Notes: generated by a model not told the origin, from the sequence alone. DNA of 64,000 nt from SHVZ01 sp044223515 (GCA_044223515.1 JBGALV010000001.1:77581-141580); one strand, 5' to 3'. Shown: positions 34,273 through 43,977, numbered from the stretch's first letter. Numbers and translations: made by a program.

Positions 34273-37159
34273 CCGGCGCGACCACGCGGTTCCGCGGGAA
34301 GCGCACGGTGACTTTCGTGCCGCAGTCGATGCGGCTTGCGATCTCGATCGTGCCGCCATGCATCTCGGCGAGCCGCTTGCAGATCGAGAGGCCGAGGCCG
34401 GTGCCTTCCTTGACGCGGCTGACCAGCGCGTTGGAGCGGTAGCGGAACGGCTCGAAGATGTGGGCCAGCTCCGACTCCGGGATGCCGGTTCCGGTGTCGG
34501 CGACGACCAAGGCCAGCCTGCCGTCGTCTTCCTCGACCGTCTCGAAGGCGACGGTGCCGCCGGACGGCGTGAACTTGACCGCGTTGGTCAGAAGGTTGAG
34601 CAGGATCTGGCGGAGGCCGCGAGCATCGGCCTTGAGCGCCGGCAGGTCATCCGGAATCGCCTCGCGCCAGCGGACGCCGGCCTCTCGCGCGCGCTCGTCG
34701 AGAAGGCGGATGCAGTCGCGCGCCAGGCTCGGCACGTCGAGCACCTCCTCGACCAGCTCGGCCCGTCCGGCCTCGATCTTCGAGAGGTCGAGCACGTCGT
34801 TGATGAGCTGCAGCAGGTGGTTCCCCGACCACCTGATGTCGGAGGCATAGGCCACGTAGCGGCTGCTGCCGAGCGGCCCCAGAAGCTGCTGCTCCATCAC
34901 CTCGGCAAAGCCCAGGATCGCGTTCAGCGGCGTCCTGAGCTCGTGGCTCATGTTGGCGAGGAAGGCCGACTTCGCGCGGTTCGAGGACTCGGCGCGGTCG
35001 CGCGCGTCCTGGAGCTGGATCATCGTCCGCCGCTCCTTGGTCACGTCGCGGACGACGATCACATGGCCGATGCCGGCGACCGGCAGGCCCATCAGCTCGA
35101 TATGCGTGCCGTCGGCGCGCTGGCGCTCGACATGGACCGGCTCCCGGGTCGCGATCGCGCGCCGCCACCCCTCGATCACGTCGGCGACGCTGCCGGGATC
35201 GATCTCGCCCGAGCGCGCCTGCTCGGCGATGGCGTCGGCAAGCGTGCCGCCGGTGAAGTCGACCGGCAGCCCGCCGAGCTGCGCGTAGGGCCGGTTCCAC
35301 GCGAGGAAGCGCCCGGAGAAGTCGACGACCGCGACGCCTTCGCCGAGGCTGTCGAGGGTGGCGCGCAGCAGGCTCGACTGCGCGGCGAGCTCGGCCCCGC
35401 GCTGCTTCAGCTGCGTGATGTCGGTCATCAGGGTGACGTAGCCGCCGTCCTCGGTCCGGTGGTTGCTGGCGCGGATCCAGGAGTTCTCGATCTTGAGCTC
35501 GATCGGGTTGCCGGGCGACTCGTGCGCGACGATGCGTCCTTCGATCCAGGCTTCCTTGTCGGTCATGCCGGAGGCGCGGTGTGCGCCCGAGTCGGCGAGG
35601 CCGCGCACCAGCTCCTCGAACGGGATGCCGCGGCGGAGCAGGCGCTGGATGCGCGCGCGCCCGTCGGGGATCGCCGCATCGGCCGAGGCCGACCAGAGAT
35701 CGGCATATCGGCTGTTCCAGGCGACCAGCCGGTCGTTGGCGTCGAACATCGCGAAGCCGGCGTTGATCGCCTCGATCGCGTCTTTGAGGCGGGCTTCGGC
35801 CTGGCGCTGCTCGGTCACGTCGATCGCGACCGAGAGGATCGAGATCGTGCCGCCCTCGTCGAGCTTCAGCGGCAGCCGGGTGGTGAGATAGGCGTGGTCG
35901 GCGCCGTCATGGTCGGCGAGGTGGATCTCGTGGAACGGCACCGCCTTGCCGCCGTCGAGCACGCGGCGGTCGATCGCCTCGTCGCGCTGGCCGAACTCCT
36001 CGCCGAACACCTGGGTCGCGCGCCGCCCGAGGATCTGGCCCCCCTGCTCATACGAGGCGGCATCGCGCGAGAGAAACTGCACGCGCGCCTTCAGCGCCTC
36101 GTTGACCAGGAGGTAGCGGAGCTCCTTGTCCTTGACGCTGATCGCCGCCGGCACCGTGTCGATGATCGCCTGGAGGAGGTGGCGCTGCTGGTCGAGCTTC
36201 GACTGCGCCTTGGCGGCGATGTCCCAGGCCTCGATCTCGGCGGTGATGTCGCGCCCGGTGCCGCGATAGCCCAGGAACGCGCCGTCCTCGTCGAAGAAGG
36301 GACGGCCGCTGACCGAGATGTGCCGGCGCTTGCCGGCGGAGTCGACGCGGGCGAAGGTGAAGTTGCGGAACGGCCGGCGCTGCTGGAGGTCGGCCTCGTG
36401 TGCGGCGAGCACGCCTTCCGAGACCAGCGGCTGCGTCTCGCGCCGCGTCTTGCCGACCTCGTCGGGCCCGCCATGGGCCGCGGCATGGGCCGAGACGTAG
36501 CTGAAGCGGAGATCGGTGCCTTTCTCCCAGAACCAGTCCGAGGTCGACTCCGCGAAGTCGCGGAAGCGCCCTTCGCTCGCGTGGCGATGCTTCACCTCGC
36601 GGATCAGCATCTCGTTGAGGCCGATGATGCCGGCGACGACCAGGAGCGCGAACACGGCGCTGCCGGCGAAGACCGGAAGCCATCCGCGCGTCACCTCGCT
36701 GCGCGAGACGGCGACGGCGGCGACCAGCGGCCAGCCGGCGACCGGCCGGTAGTGGACGACATGGGAGGTTCCGTCGCTGCGCTCGGCCGCGAGCAGGCTC
36801 GTCGGCATCTGCACGGACTTGCCGGCGATCGCACGCGCGATCCAGGCGGCGTCGGTCTGCGGCGGCTGGATCGAGACGATCTCGCCGTCTTCGTTCAGCA
36901 GGGCTGCGGCACCCGTGGCGCCGGCGAGCTCGGCGAGGAGGGGATCGATGCGGGCGAGGTCGAGGCTGCCGCCCGCGTCGAGCACGCGCTGGACGCGCTC
37001 CTCGATCACGCAGGCGCCGACGGCCGCATGCTCGGCCGCGGTAGCGAGGCGCTGCTGGTAGCCCGCCGCCATCCCCCAGGCATAAAGCCCGAGCACGCAG
37101 GCGATGATGGTGAGGCCGGCGACCCGAAGCCACCGGCGTCGGCTGCGTCTGAACTCCAT
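34262..37159 (-). CDS. Membrane histidine kinase with four PAS domains
   Basis: About 965 aa from ATG 37159 (MEFRRSRRRW). The first membrane span is ~11-30, a periplasmic sensor segment lies between ~31 and 160, and the second span is WLPVFAGSAVFALLVVAGII. Four PAS-like domains follow (starting at RFRDFAESTSDWFW, QAIIDTVPAAISVKD, AINAGFAMFDANDRL and LDSLGEGVAVVDFSG). Then come HisKA (NMSHELRTPLNAI) and HATPase (NLLTNAVKF, DTGTGI, GTGLGL). No receiver or HPt is present, so the regulator is elsewhere. The start is uncertain: a spacer-less AGGGG precedes 37159, and the frame is open to a TTG at 37264. Confidence 0.85.
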
Positions 37160-37279
37160 CCCCTCGCTTACGACCGCGGATTGTTGATCGTTCTCGCCTG
37201 CGGTCGCGTTCTCCCCGATAAACGGAGCGTATAGCAATTCCGGCGGCATCAACAAGCAGGGCAAAAGGCGAAAAGATCA

Positions 37280-38161
37280 ATGTTTCACGGCATTTATCCG
37301 ATCCTTTACGCATTCTTCGACGCCCAGGGACGGCCTGATCGCGAGCTGATGCGCCGCCAGGTCGAAGGGTGCCTTCGCCATGGGGCGCATGGGCTCGCGG
37401 TGATGGGCCTCGCGACCGAGGTGGCGAAGCTGCAGAACAGCGAAAGGCGCCAGATCCTCGAATGGGTCGGCGCCGATGTCGGCGGGAAGGTGCCGCTCGC
37501 GGTCACGATCGGCGAGCCCAGCGTTCACGGCCAGATCGAGATGGTGCGGGCGGCGAAGGAGGCGGGCGCCTCGTGGGTGATCCTGCAGCCGCCGCCGGTC
37601 GCGGGCCTGGCCGAGATCGAATATCTCCGTTTCTTCGGTGCCGTCGCCGAGAAGTCGGAGCTGCCGGTCGCGATCCAGAACGCGGCGATGTACATCGGCA
37701 TCGGGCTTTCCAATGTCGGCCTCAAGACGCTCAACAAGAACCACCCGAACGTCTCGATCCTGAAGGGCGAGGCGCCGGCGAACGCGATCCGCTCGCTCGT
37801 CGAGGAGAGCGCCGGCGTGTTCAGGATCTTCAACGGCCGCGGCGGGCTCGAGCTCACCGACAATTTCCGCGCCGGCTGCGTCGGCATGATCCCGGCGCCC
37901 GAGGCCCATGACGTGCAGGTGAAGGTCTACGAGGCCTGGAAGCGCGGCGACGACGAGGAGGCGGAGCGTCTCTACCGCTCGATCCTGCCGCTGATCACCT
38001 TCCTGATGTCCTCGATCGAGAACTTCCTCTGCTACGGCAAGCGCCTGACCGCGCGGCGCCTCGGCATCGCGGAAGTCCACGCGCGCGTGCCGAGTCAGCA
38101 GCCGACGCCGTTCGGCATGGAGATGCTGGCACGGCTGTCGAAGGATCTGGGGCCGCTCTGA
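37280..38161 (+). CDS. DapA/KDG-aldolase-family protein with altered active site
   Basis: A 293-aa (beta/alpha)8 protein of the DHDPS/NAL family. The Schiff-base Lys is kept in VSILKGEAPANAI. The usual GTTGE loop reads GLATE, and the catalytic Tyr of YNVP is replaced by Gln (PVAIQNAAM). It is therefore unlikely to be dihydrodipicolinate synthase; a sugar-acid aldolase, dehydratase or hydratase is more plausible. The N-terminal FHGIYPILYAFFDAQGRPD fits the family. It is divergent from the PAS kinase, which might sense its substrate, but that link is only positional. Confidence 0.8.
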   Translation: MFHGIYPILYAFFDAQGRPDRELMRRQVEGCLRHGAHGLAVMGLATEVAKLQNSERRQILEWVGADVGGKVPLAVTIGEPSVHGQIEMVRAAKEAGASWVILQPPPVAGLAEIEYLRFFGAVAEKSELPVAIQNAAMYIGIGLSNVGLKTLNKNHPNVSILKGEAPANAIRSLVEESAGVFRIFNGRGGLELTDNFRAGCVGMIPAPEAHDVQVKVYEAWKRGDDEEAERLYRSILPLITFLMSSIENFLCYGKRLTARRLGIAEVHARVPSQQPTPFGMEMLARLSKDLGPL

Positions 38162-38166
38162 CTTCG

Positions 38167-38193
38167 TCCCCCTCCTCCGCGAAGCGGGGGGGA
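38167..38193. terminator. Hairpin between convergent genes
   Basis: tccccctcctccgc pairs with gcgggggggga around a GAA loop with several G-T pairs. It lies in the 40-bp gap between the convergent DapA-like and citrate synthase genes. It resembles the CCCTCTCC-type element at 6198-6226. Confidence 0.45.
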
Positions 38194-38201
38194 TACGATT
38201 T

Positions 38202-39359
38202 CTAGATCGGCCCGGTGTAGTGCGCGCGCGGGCGGATCAGCCGCCCGGTCGCCTGCTGCTCGAGCGCGTGGGCGAGCCAGCCGACGGTGCGGCCCAGCGT
38301 GAAGATCAGCATCGGTGCCGCCTCTGGCAGCTTCAGCACGCGGGAGAGCGCGGCCAGGCCGAAGTCGATGTTGGGCGGCGTGCCGGTCTGGGTCGCGACC
38401 GCGTCCGCGATCTCGCGCATCCGCCGTTGCGTCGCATCGCGCGGGAAGGCCTTGGCGAGGGCGTCGAGCAGGAAGCGTCCGCGCGGGTCGCCGTCTGGAT
38501 AGAGCGGATGTCCGAAGGCGGGGAAACGGTCGCCGCGCCGGGCTCGCGCGCTGACGGCGCGCGGGATGTCCCTGATCTCGTCGAACTCCCGGAGCCAGGC
38601 GGCGGCGCGCCGGGAGGCACCGCCATGACGCGGCCCCTGCAGCGCCGCCAGGCCGGCGGCGACCGCGTCATACAACGACGCGCCGGTCGAGGCGACGCAG
38701 CGCGCGACGAAGGAGGACGGATTGAGCTCGTGGTCGGCGCACAGCACCAGCGCCGAGCGGACGAGACCGGCCCGCTTAGCGTCGAGCTTCCATCCCTCGG
38801 CGAGTACCGTGTGGGCCGAGCGGGCGCGCGGCGGCTTGCCGACCAGCGATGCCGCGACCAGGCGCAGCACGCGGCCGGCGGCGGCAGCGCGCGCCGCGGG
38901 TTCCTGGGCGATCGCTTCGACGTCGGCGGCGCCGGCGATCGGCAGTATCGCCTGCAGCCGTATGGAGGCGTCGCCTGACGTCTTCGGCGGGGCGATGGTC
39001 GAGGGGAGGTTGCGGGGGGCGAAGGCGACCTCGTCACGCGTCTGCCAGAGCAGGCAGGCGACCTCCTCCAGCGTCGCCGTCGCGGCGAGATCGAGCGCGT
39101 CCTTGCCGCGATAGGCGTAGCGGCCGTCGGCGATCCGGGTGAGCGCGGAGTCGAGGACCGGAGCGCCGAAATCGAGCGCGCCTTCGGCACCCTCGCGGCG
39201 CGAGATCAGTCGGTCGATGTCCTCGGTCCGATAGCGTCGGCTGCGGCCCGGGCCGGGCTCCGATTTCAGCATTCCGCGGCTGACATAGACATAGAGCGAG
39301 GCCGGCTTGATGCCGAGGCGGGATGCCGCTTCGGCGGCGGTGAGGTGGCGAGACGGCAT
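38202..39359 (-). CDS. Citrate synthase-family protein with N-terminal helix-turn-helix
   Basis: A 385-aa protein. Residues 1-55 are a MerR/excisionase-like HTH (LTAAEAASRLGIKPASLYVY, RSRRYRTEDIDRLISRR). The rest is a citrate synthase fold with the catalytic His in ADHELNPSSF, His in FPAFGHPLYPDGDPR and Asp in NIDFGLAAL. The three catalytic residues are thus present. This HTH-citrate synthase type is known in Proteobacteria but the function of the HTH is unsettled. It is divergent from a second citrate synthase gene, sharing an 87-bp promoter region. Confidence 0.88.
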   Translation of the reverse strand: MPSRHLTAAEAASRLGIKPASLYVYVSRGMLKSEPGPGRSRRYRTEDIDRLISRREGAEGALDFGAPVLDSALTRIADGRYAYRGKDALDLAATATLEEVACLLWQTRDEVAFAPRNLPSTIAPPKTSGDASIRLQAILPIAGAADVEAIAQEPAARAAAAGRVLRLVAASLVGKPPRARSAHTVLAEGWKLDAKRAGLVRSALVLCADHELNPSSFVARCVASTGASLYDAVAAGLAALQGPRHGGASRRAAAWLREFDEIRDIPRAVSARARRGDRFPAFGHPLYPDGDPRGRFLLDALAKAFPRDATQRRMREIADAVATQTGTPPNIDFGLAALSRVLKLPEAAPMLIFTLGRTVGWLAHALEQQATGRLIRPRAHYTGPI

Positions 39360-39446
39360 CCCATGAACTTAACAACTTAATCAACATTGACAATGATCGT
39401 TAGGGCAGGGACGCTGACTTGGTTCATTCTTCATGAGGAGGCTGTC
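39360..39446. promoter_or_regulatory. Divergent promoter region with repeats between two citrate synthase genes
   Basis: This 87-bp region contains the AT-rich direct repeat aacttaac-aacttaat (39367-39382), then attgacaatg with a TTGACA at 39387-39392. A clear -10 partner for the TTGACA was not found. The repeats are unusually AT-rich for this genome and sit next to the start of the HTH-bearing gene, so autoregulation by its HTH is conceivable. SD GAGGAGG precedes the plus-strand ATG at 39447. Confidence 0.4.
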
Positions 39447-40532
39447 ATGGCAGGCGCATCCGGGCTCGACGGCATCGTCGCGGCGGACACGGTCTTGAGC
39501 GACGTCGACGGGGAGGCGGGGCGCCTGGTGATCCGCGGCGTGCCGGTCGAGGTGCTGGCGGCGCGCGAGGGCTTCGAGGGTGCGGCCGCGCGCCTGTGGG
39601 ACGGCTTCGTCGCCGATAGGCTCGATCGGGCGAAGGTGCTCGACGTGCTCGGCCGAGCCCGTGTCGCCGCCTTCGCCCATGTCGGCAAGGCGGTCGCTGC
39701 CGGTACCGGGCTGGAGCCGGTTCCTGCGCTCCGCGCGGGGCTCGCGACCCTGCCCGCCCTGAAGGACTTTCATCCGGCCTATGCCTTCACGTCGGCGGCG
39801 CCGGTGATCCTCGCGGCGCTGCTGCGCCAGCGCGACGGTCTCGCGGCGATCGCGCCGGATCCGTCGCTGACCACGGCGCAGGACCTGCTTCGCATGCTGC
39901 GCGGCAAGCCGGCGGCACTGGCCGAGGCGGCGGCGCTCGACGCCTACCTCACCACCGTCAGCGATCACGGCTTCAATGCCTCGACCTTCACCGCGCGCGT
40001 CGTGGCATCGACCCAGGTCGGCGTCGGTCCCTCGGCGGTCGCGGCGCTGGCCGCGCTCGAAGGGCCGCTGCATGGCGGCGCGCCGGGACCCGTGCTCGAC
40101 ATGCTGGACGGCATCGGCGGCCGGGAGAACATCAAGCCGTGGCTGGAGTCGCGGCTGACATCGGGCGAGCGCCTTATGGGCTTCGGCCACCGGGTCTACA
40201 AGGTCCGCGATCCGCGTGCCGACGTGCTGAAGGGCGCGGTCCGCACGCTCTCGCGCGACGCGGGCCGGCTCGCCTTCGCCGAGCAGGTGGAGGCAGATGC
40301 GATCGCGATCCTGGCGCGGGTGAAGCCCGGCCGCCGGCTCGACACCAATGTCGAGTTCTATACGGCGCTGCTGCTGGAGGCGCTCGAGATCCCGCGCGCC
40401 GCCTTCACCGCGATCTTCGCGGTCGGCCGCATGGCCGGATGGACCGCGCATGCGCTCGAGCAGGCCCGCGACGGCCGGCTGATCCGGCCCTTGTCCCGCT
40501 ACGTCGGACCTTTGCCCAAGGAAGCCGCCTGA
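39447..40532 (+). CDS. Citrate/2-methylcitrate synthase-family protein
   Basis: A 361-aa protein starting at ATG 39447 (SD GAGGAGG). It begins with LDGIVAADTVLSDVDGEAGR-LVIRG, a citrate synthase/methylcitrate synthase opening. Catalytic regions are SDHGFNASTF (His), LMGFGHRVYKVRDPRA (His) and NVEFYTALLLEAL, which has Glu where classical enzymes have Asp. It may be a citrate or methylcitrate synthase or a relative with altered activity. Divergent with the HTH-containing paralogue; 40 bp before the OsmC gene, possibly cotranscribed. Confidence 0.85.
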   Translation: MAGASGLDGIVAADTVLSDVDGEAGRLVIRGVPVEVLAAREGFEGAAARLWDGFVADRLDRAKVLDVLGRARVAAFAHVGKAVAAGTGLEPVPALRAGLATLPALKDFHPAYAFTSAAPVILAALLRQRDGLAAIAPDPSLTTAQDLLRMLRGKPAALAEAAALDAYLTTVSDHGFNASTFTARVVASTQVGVGPSAVAALAALEGPLHGGAPGPVLDMLDGIGGRENIKPWLESRLTSGERLMGFGHRVYKVRDPRADVLKGAVRTLSRDAGRLAFAEQVEADAIAILARVKPGRRLDTNVEFYTALLLEALEIPRAAFTAIFAVGRMAGWTAHALEQARDGRLIRPLSRYVGPLPKEAA

Positions 40533-40572
40533 GATGTGCTAGGAAGGCCTCCCGATTTTCGAGGAGGTCTAG

Positions 40573-40992
40573 ATGAAGGCGCGGGCGAAGTGGATCGAGG
40601 GCCGGGCATTTCTCGGCGAGTCCGGCAGCGGTCATGGCGTTGTGATGGACGGTGCACCCGAGGCCGGCGGCCGCAACCTCGGCATAAGGCCGATGGAGAT
40701 GCTGCTGGTCGGCATGGCCGGCTGCACCGCCTTCGACGTCGTCCACATCCTCGAGAAGGGCCGCGAGACCGTCACCGGCTGCGAGGTCGAGGCCGAGGCG
40801 TCGCGCGCGACCGAGGAGCCCAAGGTCTTCACCGGCGTGCACGTGAAGTACAAGGTGAGCGGCAAGGGCCTCTCGCGCGACAAGGTCGAGCGTGCGGTCG
40901 CGCTCTCCCACGAGAAGTACTGCTCGGCGTCCGTGATGTTCGTCCGCAGCGGCGCCACGATGACCAAGGAGATCGAGGTCGTCGACGCGTAA
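40573..40992 (+). CDS. OsmC-family peroxiredoxin-like protein (YhfA type)
   Basis: A 139-aa OsmC-fold protein. The two redox Cys are in LVGMAGCTAFDVVHILEK and HEKYCSASVM, matching the OsmC/Ohr pattern. It lacks Ohr specificity motifs and fits the YhfA-like branch. It probably reduces organic hydroperoxides, but YhfA function is not well established. The ATG at 40573 has GAGGAGG-like SD (gaggaggtctag). It ends 3 bp before the convergent CPBP gene. Confidence 0.88.
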   Translation: MKARAKWIEGRAFLGESGSGHGVVMDGAPEAGGRNLGIRPMEMLLVGMAGCTAFDVVHILEKGRETVTGCEVEAEASRATEEPKVFTGVHVKYKVSGKGLSRDKVERAVALSHEKYCSASVMFVRSGATMTKEIEVVDA

Positions 40993-40995
40993 GGC

Positions 40996-41661
40996 CTAGA
41001 CTCGGTCCAGCACTTCCGGTGCAAACAGGCTGACCACGTCGACGGTGACATGGGCGACGACGACCGGCACCAGGTCGCGCGTCCAGAGATAGACGACAGT
41101 GAGTACCGAGGCGGCGATCAGGATCGCGATCGCCGCCTCCATCCCCCAGAACGGCACATGACCGACGGTGAAGACCGCGAGCGAGATCGCGGCCGCGGCG
41201 GTCCTGTTACCGGTCACCCATGAGAGCCGCGTGATCGCGTATCCGCGGTAGAGCCACTCCTCGGCGACGCCGGCGGTGAGCGCGGTGAAGAGCTTGAGCC
41301 AGGTCGGGAGCACCGTGAAGGTCTCCTTGTCTCGGGCCATGCCGCTCATCACGTCGGAGTCGAGCGGGGCCAGAGCGACCTGCATCGAGAGAAGGATCGC
41401 GGCGGCGGTGGCCAGGCCGAGCCCGACCGCGCGCAGCCGGATCCGTCCGAGTCCGATCGACAGCAGGGAGCGGTCTTCGGCGCCGATGACGATCGCGGCC
41501 GTGGCGATCACCAGCAGCCACATGCCGCAGAGGAAGGCGAAGATGCCGGTCGGCGAGGTCGGATCGCCGGCGAGGAAGGCCAGGGGGCCGGCGACGAACA
41601 AGGGCCCGAGAAGCGCCAGGAAGATGCCGAGCCAGGTCCATCTTCCCGGGCGCGGCGTCAC
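40996..41661 (-). CDS. CPBP-family intramembrane metalloprotease
   Basis: A 221-aa multi-span membrane protein. CPBP (Abi) motifs are AEEWLYRGYAI (EExxxR), FTVGHVPFW (FxxxH) and HVTVDVVSLF (HxxxD/B), spread over three membrane helices. The family includes prenyl-protein-processing and bacteriocin self-immunity proteins, but most bacterial members are uncharacterised. It has about six membrane spans. It is 6 bp downstream of the extensin-like lipoprotein gene and likely cotranscribed with it. Confidence 0.88.
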   Translation of the reverse strand: MTPRPGRWTWLGIFLALLGPLFVAGPLAFLAGDPTSPTGIFAFLCGMWLLVIATAAIVIGAEDRSLLSIGLGRIRLRAVGLGLATAAAILLSMQVALAPLDSDVMSGMARDKETFTVLPTWLKLFTALTAGVAEEWLYRGYAITRLSWVTGNRTAAAAISLAVFTVGHVPFWGMEAAIAILIAASVLTVVYLWTRDLVPVVVAHVTVDVVSLFAPEVLDRV

Positions 41662-41667
41662 GGCACG

Positions 41668-42297
41668 TCAGATCCCGCAGAGACGGTCGGGGCCGGTGTC
41701 GAGATGGAAGTGGTCGTGATGGGCCTTGTCGTAGGCCGGCGTCAGCACGACGCGGAAGACCTGGCAGGCGCCGCGCGCGACGTCATGGAGGAAGTTGGCG
41801 CGCGCGCCCTTCGCGCGCCAGTCGCGGCTGACCAGGATGCGCGTGCCGTCGGTGAGGTCGAAGCCGATCACGTCGATCGCGTTGCCGAAGGCGTGCTGGC
41901 TCCACTTGCGCGAGCCGGCGATGCCACGGCAGGTGTAGCCGCCGACGTGATGGATCTTGGCGACGCGCTTGCCGAAGTGCTGCATCGCCGCCGGCTGCAG
42001 AACGTCGAGGTCGAAGCGGGTGAGGGCCAAAGCGGTGGGGCAGGCGATGACCACCGGCTGGTTCAGCGCCGACGGAACCGCGGTGACCTTGACGCCTTCG
42101 GTGAAGCCGCAGCCGTTAGGCGTCGTCATCGGGCGCAGCGCCTCGAACATCACGCCCGATCCGTTTAGGCCCTCCTGACAGGCGAGAAAGCCGGGGTCAT
42201 GAGGAGCGGTGGCGGCCGGTGGCGGAGGTGCGGGAGCGCGCGCGGCGCAGGCGGACAAGACCGCCACCGCCAGAAGCGCGAGGAACGCGCGCACCAT
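41668..42297 (-). CDS. Extensin-like (Extensin_C) lipoprotein
   Basis: A 209-aa lipoprotein. The lipobox is VLSAC in MVRAFLALLAVAVLSAC, then a Pro-rich stretch. The Extensin_C domain has RKWSQHAFGNAIDVIGFDL and a terminal KAHHDHFHLDTGPD. The SxHxxGxAxD and HxDHFHLD patterns resemble MepA/D-Ala-D-Ala peptidase-type zinc sites, suggesting a cell-wall hydrolase. Cys in pairs (C-x in NGCGF, GYTCRG, GACQVF, RLCGI) probably form disulfides. It lies 65 bp from the FAD oxidoreductase upstream. Confidence 0.88.
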   Translation of the reverse strand: MVRAFLALLAVAVLSACAARAPAPPPPAATAPHDPGFLACQEGLNGSGVMFEALRPMTTPNGCGFTEGVKVTAVPSALNQPVVIACPTALALTRFDLDVLQPAAMQHFGKRVAKIHHVGGYTCRGIAGSRKWSQHAFGNAIDVIGFDLTDGTRILVSRDWRAKGARANFLHDVARGACQVFRVVLTPAYDKAHHDHFHLDTGPDRLCGI

Positions 42298-42362
42298 ATC
42301 GACTCCCCAGGGCTAGTCGCACCCGGGCGCAACATATCAACAGCTTGGGGGAGGTCAACGGC

Positions 42363-43682
42363 TCAGTCGAGCCAGCGATCAATTCTGTCGCGCAGGCGGT
42401 ACCAGGCTCCGACGGCCGGCAGGAACCAGGGGCGGCCGCTGTAGAGCGGGCGTGTAGGGAATCCCAATCCGTCGAACGCGGACACGCGGTTGGTGCCGCC
42501 GGCGATCTTCAGCGCAACCTGATGGCCGAGCCAGGTCTGCATGATGACGCCGGAGCCGTTGCAAGCGACGGCGTAGTGCATGCCGTCGTTCATGCCGAGA
42601 TGCGGCATGAAGTCGAAGGAAAACGCCACGTTGCCGGTCCAGGCATGGGTCAGCTTTGTGTCGCTCAACTGCGGGAAGACCGTCGTCATGAAGCGGTGCA
42701 GGATCGGCGCGCTGGTCTTGGCGCCGACCTGGGTGAACCGCGCGCGCCCGCCGAACAGTAGGCGCCGGCCGTCCGGCGAGAGGCGGAAATAGTAGAGGAT
42801 GCGCTTGGTATCGGCGATCACGCGCTTCTTCGGAATCAGCTCGGCGATCACCTTCTCCGGCAGCTCCTCGGTCGCGATGATGAAGCTCGCGACGGGAATC
42901 AGCCGGCGCCGGATCCACGGCGTCACGTGGCCGGTGTAGCCATTGGTCGCGATCATGACTTCGCGTGCCTCGACATTGCCCCGCGGCGTCGCCAGCAGGA
43001 ATCGCCCCTGCGCGCCGGAGATGGCCTCGACGCGCGTGTGGCCGATGAGATTGGCCCCGGCACGCGCCGCCGCCTCCGCGAGGCCGCGAACATAGAGCGC
43101 CGGATGCAGGCCACCGGCGCGGTTGACGACGATGCCGCCGCGATAGAAGTCGGTGCCGATCTCCTCGCGCTGGCGCGGTTCCGGGATGACCTCGACCGAG
43201 TGCCCGGACGTTTCGGCGACCCAGGCGGCGCGGCGCTCGAGCATGCCGAACTGCTGGCGGCTGTGGGCGCCGACGAAGCGGCCGAAGCGCTGGTAACGGG
43301 CATCGATGCCCTCGCGCTCGAGGATCTGCTCCATATGGCCATAAGCCTGGCCGGCTTCATCGATCATCCCTTTGGCGCGGTCGGCGCCGTAGGTTGCGGT
43401 CAGGTCGATGCCCTTGCCGACATTGATGCCGCCCGAGACCATGCCGGCGTTGCGCGATGACGCCCCGTAGCCGATCGCCTCGGCGTCGAAGACAGTGCAG
43501 GAGATGTTGCGCCGCGCGAGCTCGAGCGCGCAGGAGAGCCCGGCATAGCCGCCGCCGACGATCGCCACGTCGGTCTTCTCGGGAACCGCCGGCGTCTCCG
43601 GCGGCGAGGCCTGGCCCGGGTCGGCCGCCTCCCACCAGTAGGGCGTCTCCTTGAAGTCGGACGCGAAGATCCGGGCGCTCAT
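42363..43682 (-). CDS. FAD-dependent oxidoreductase (DAO/PuuB type)
   Basis: A 439-aa protein starting at 43682 (MSARIFASDFKETPYWW). The FAD Rossmann motif is VAIVGGGYAGLSCALELARR, followed by EAIGYGASSRNAGMVSGGI, typical of the DAO family and of PuuB/gamma-glutamylputrescine oxidase-like enzymes. REVMIATNGYTGHVTPWIRR and WTGNVAFSFDFMPHLG also match that group. It likely oxidises a secondary amine or amino acid; the substrate is not shown. No polyamine genes are nearby. Confidence 0.85.
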   Translation of the reverse strand: MSARIFASDFKETPYWWEAADPGQASPPETPAVPEKTDVAIVGGGYAGLSCALELARRNISCTVFDAEAIGYGASSRNAGMVSGGINVGKGIDLTATYGADRAKGMIDEAGQAYGHMEQILEREGIDARYQRFGRFVGAHSRQQFGMLERRAAWVAETSGHSVEVIPEPRQREEIGTDFYRGGIVVNRAGGLHPALYVRGLAEAAARAGANLIGHTRVEAISGAQGRFLLATPRGNVEAREVMIATNGYTGHVTPWIRRRLIPVASFIIATEELPEKVIAELIPKKRVIADTKRILYYFRLSPDGRRLLFGGRARFTQVGAKTSAPILHRFMTTVFPQLSDTKLTHAWTGNVAFSFDFMPHLGMNDGMHYAVACNGSGVIMQTWLGHQVALKIAGGTNRVSAFDGLGFPTRPLYSGRPWFLPAVGAWYRLRDRIDRWLD

Positions 43683-43725
43683 CGGGGACGGAGTGTAGAG
43701 TAAGCGGCAAGGGGGTAGAAGCCGC

Positions 43726-43944
43726 ATGGCGGAACCGAGGAAGGGTGATGACCCGGTACTTGCCGCGCAGGCGGCGAAGGCGCGCGAGGCGTTGAACCGT
43801 CGACTCCAGACCAATCTGGATCTCGGCCGGCTGATCCGCTTCCAGCCGAGCTATCGCGCTTCGACGGGCACCTGGAACCTTCTGATGGCGATCCTGGGCG
43901 GTGCGATCCTGGCCGCGATCGTCGTCATCAACGTCTTCTTCTAG
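43726..43944 (+). CDS. Small single-span membrane protein
   Basis: A 72-aa protein with a hydrophilic N-terminus (EPRKGDDPVLAAQAAKAREA) and one C-terminal membrane helix, WNLLMAILGGAILAAIVVIN, ending VFF. No family recognised. The codon bias and the clean tail-anchored layout support a real gene. It is on the same strand as the cobalamin riboswitch that starts 33 bp after its stop, but it lies upstream of it and so is not riboswitch-controlled. Confidence 0.55.
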   Translation: MAEPRKGDDPVLAAQAAKAREALNRRLQTNLDLGRLIRFQPSYRASTGTWNLLMAILGGAILAAIVVINVFF

Positions 43945-43977
43945 GCAGCGGCGTCGCGTTCGGCTAGCTTCCCCGCC

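Noticed and set aside
39387..39415. Sigma-70 promoter with TTGACA for the plus-strand citrate synthase gene
   Set aside because: No acceptable -10 hexamer at 16-18 bp spacing.
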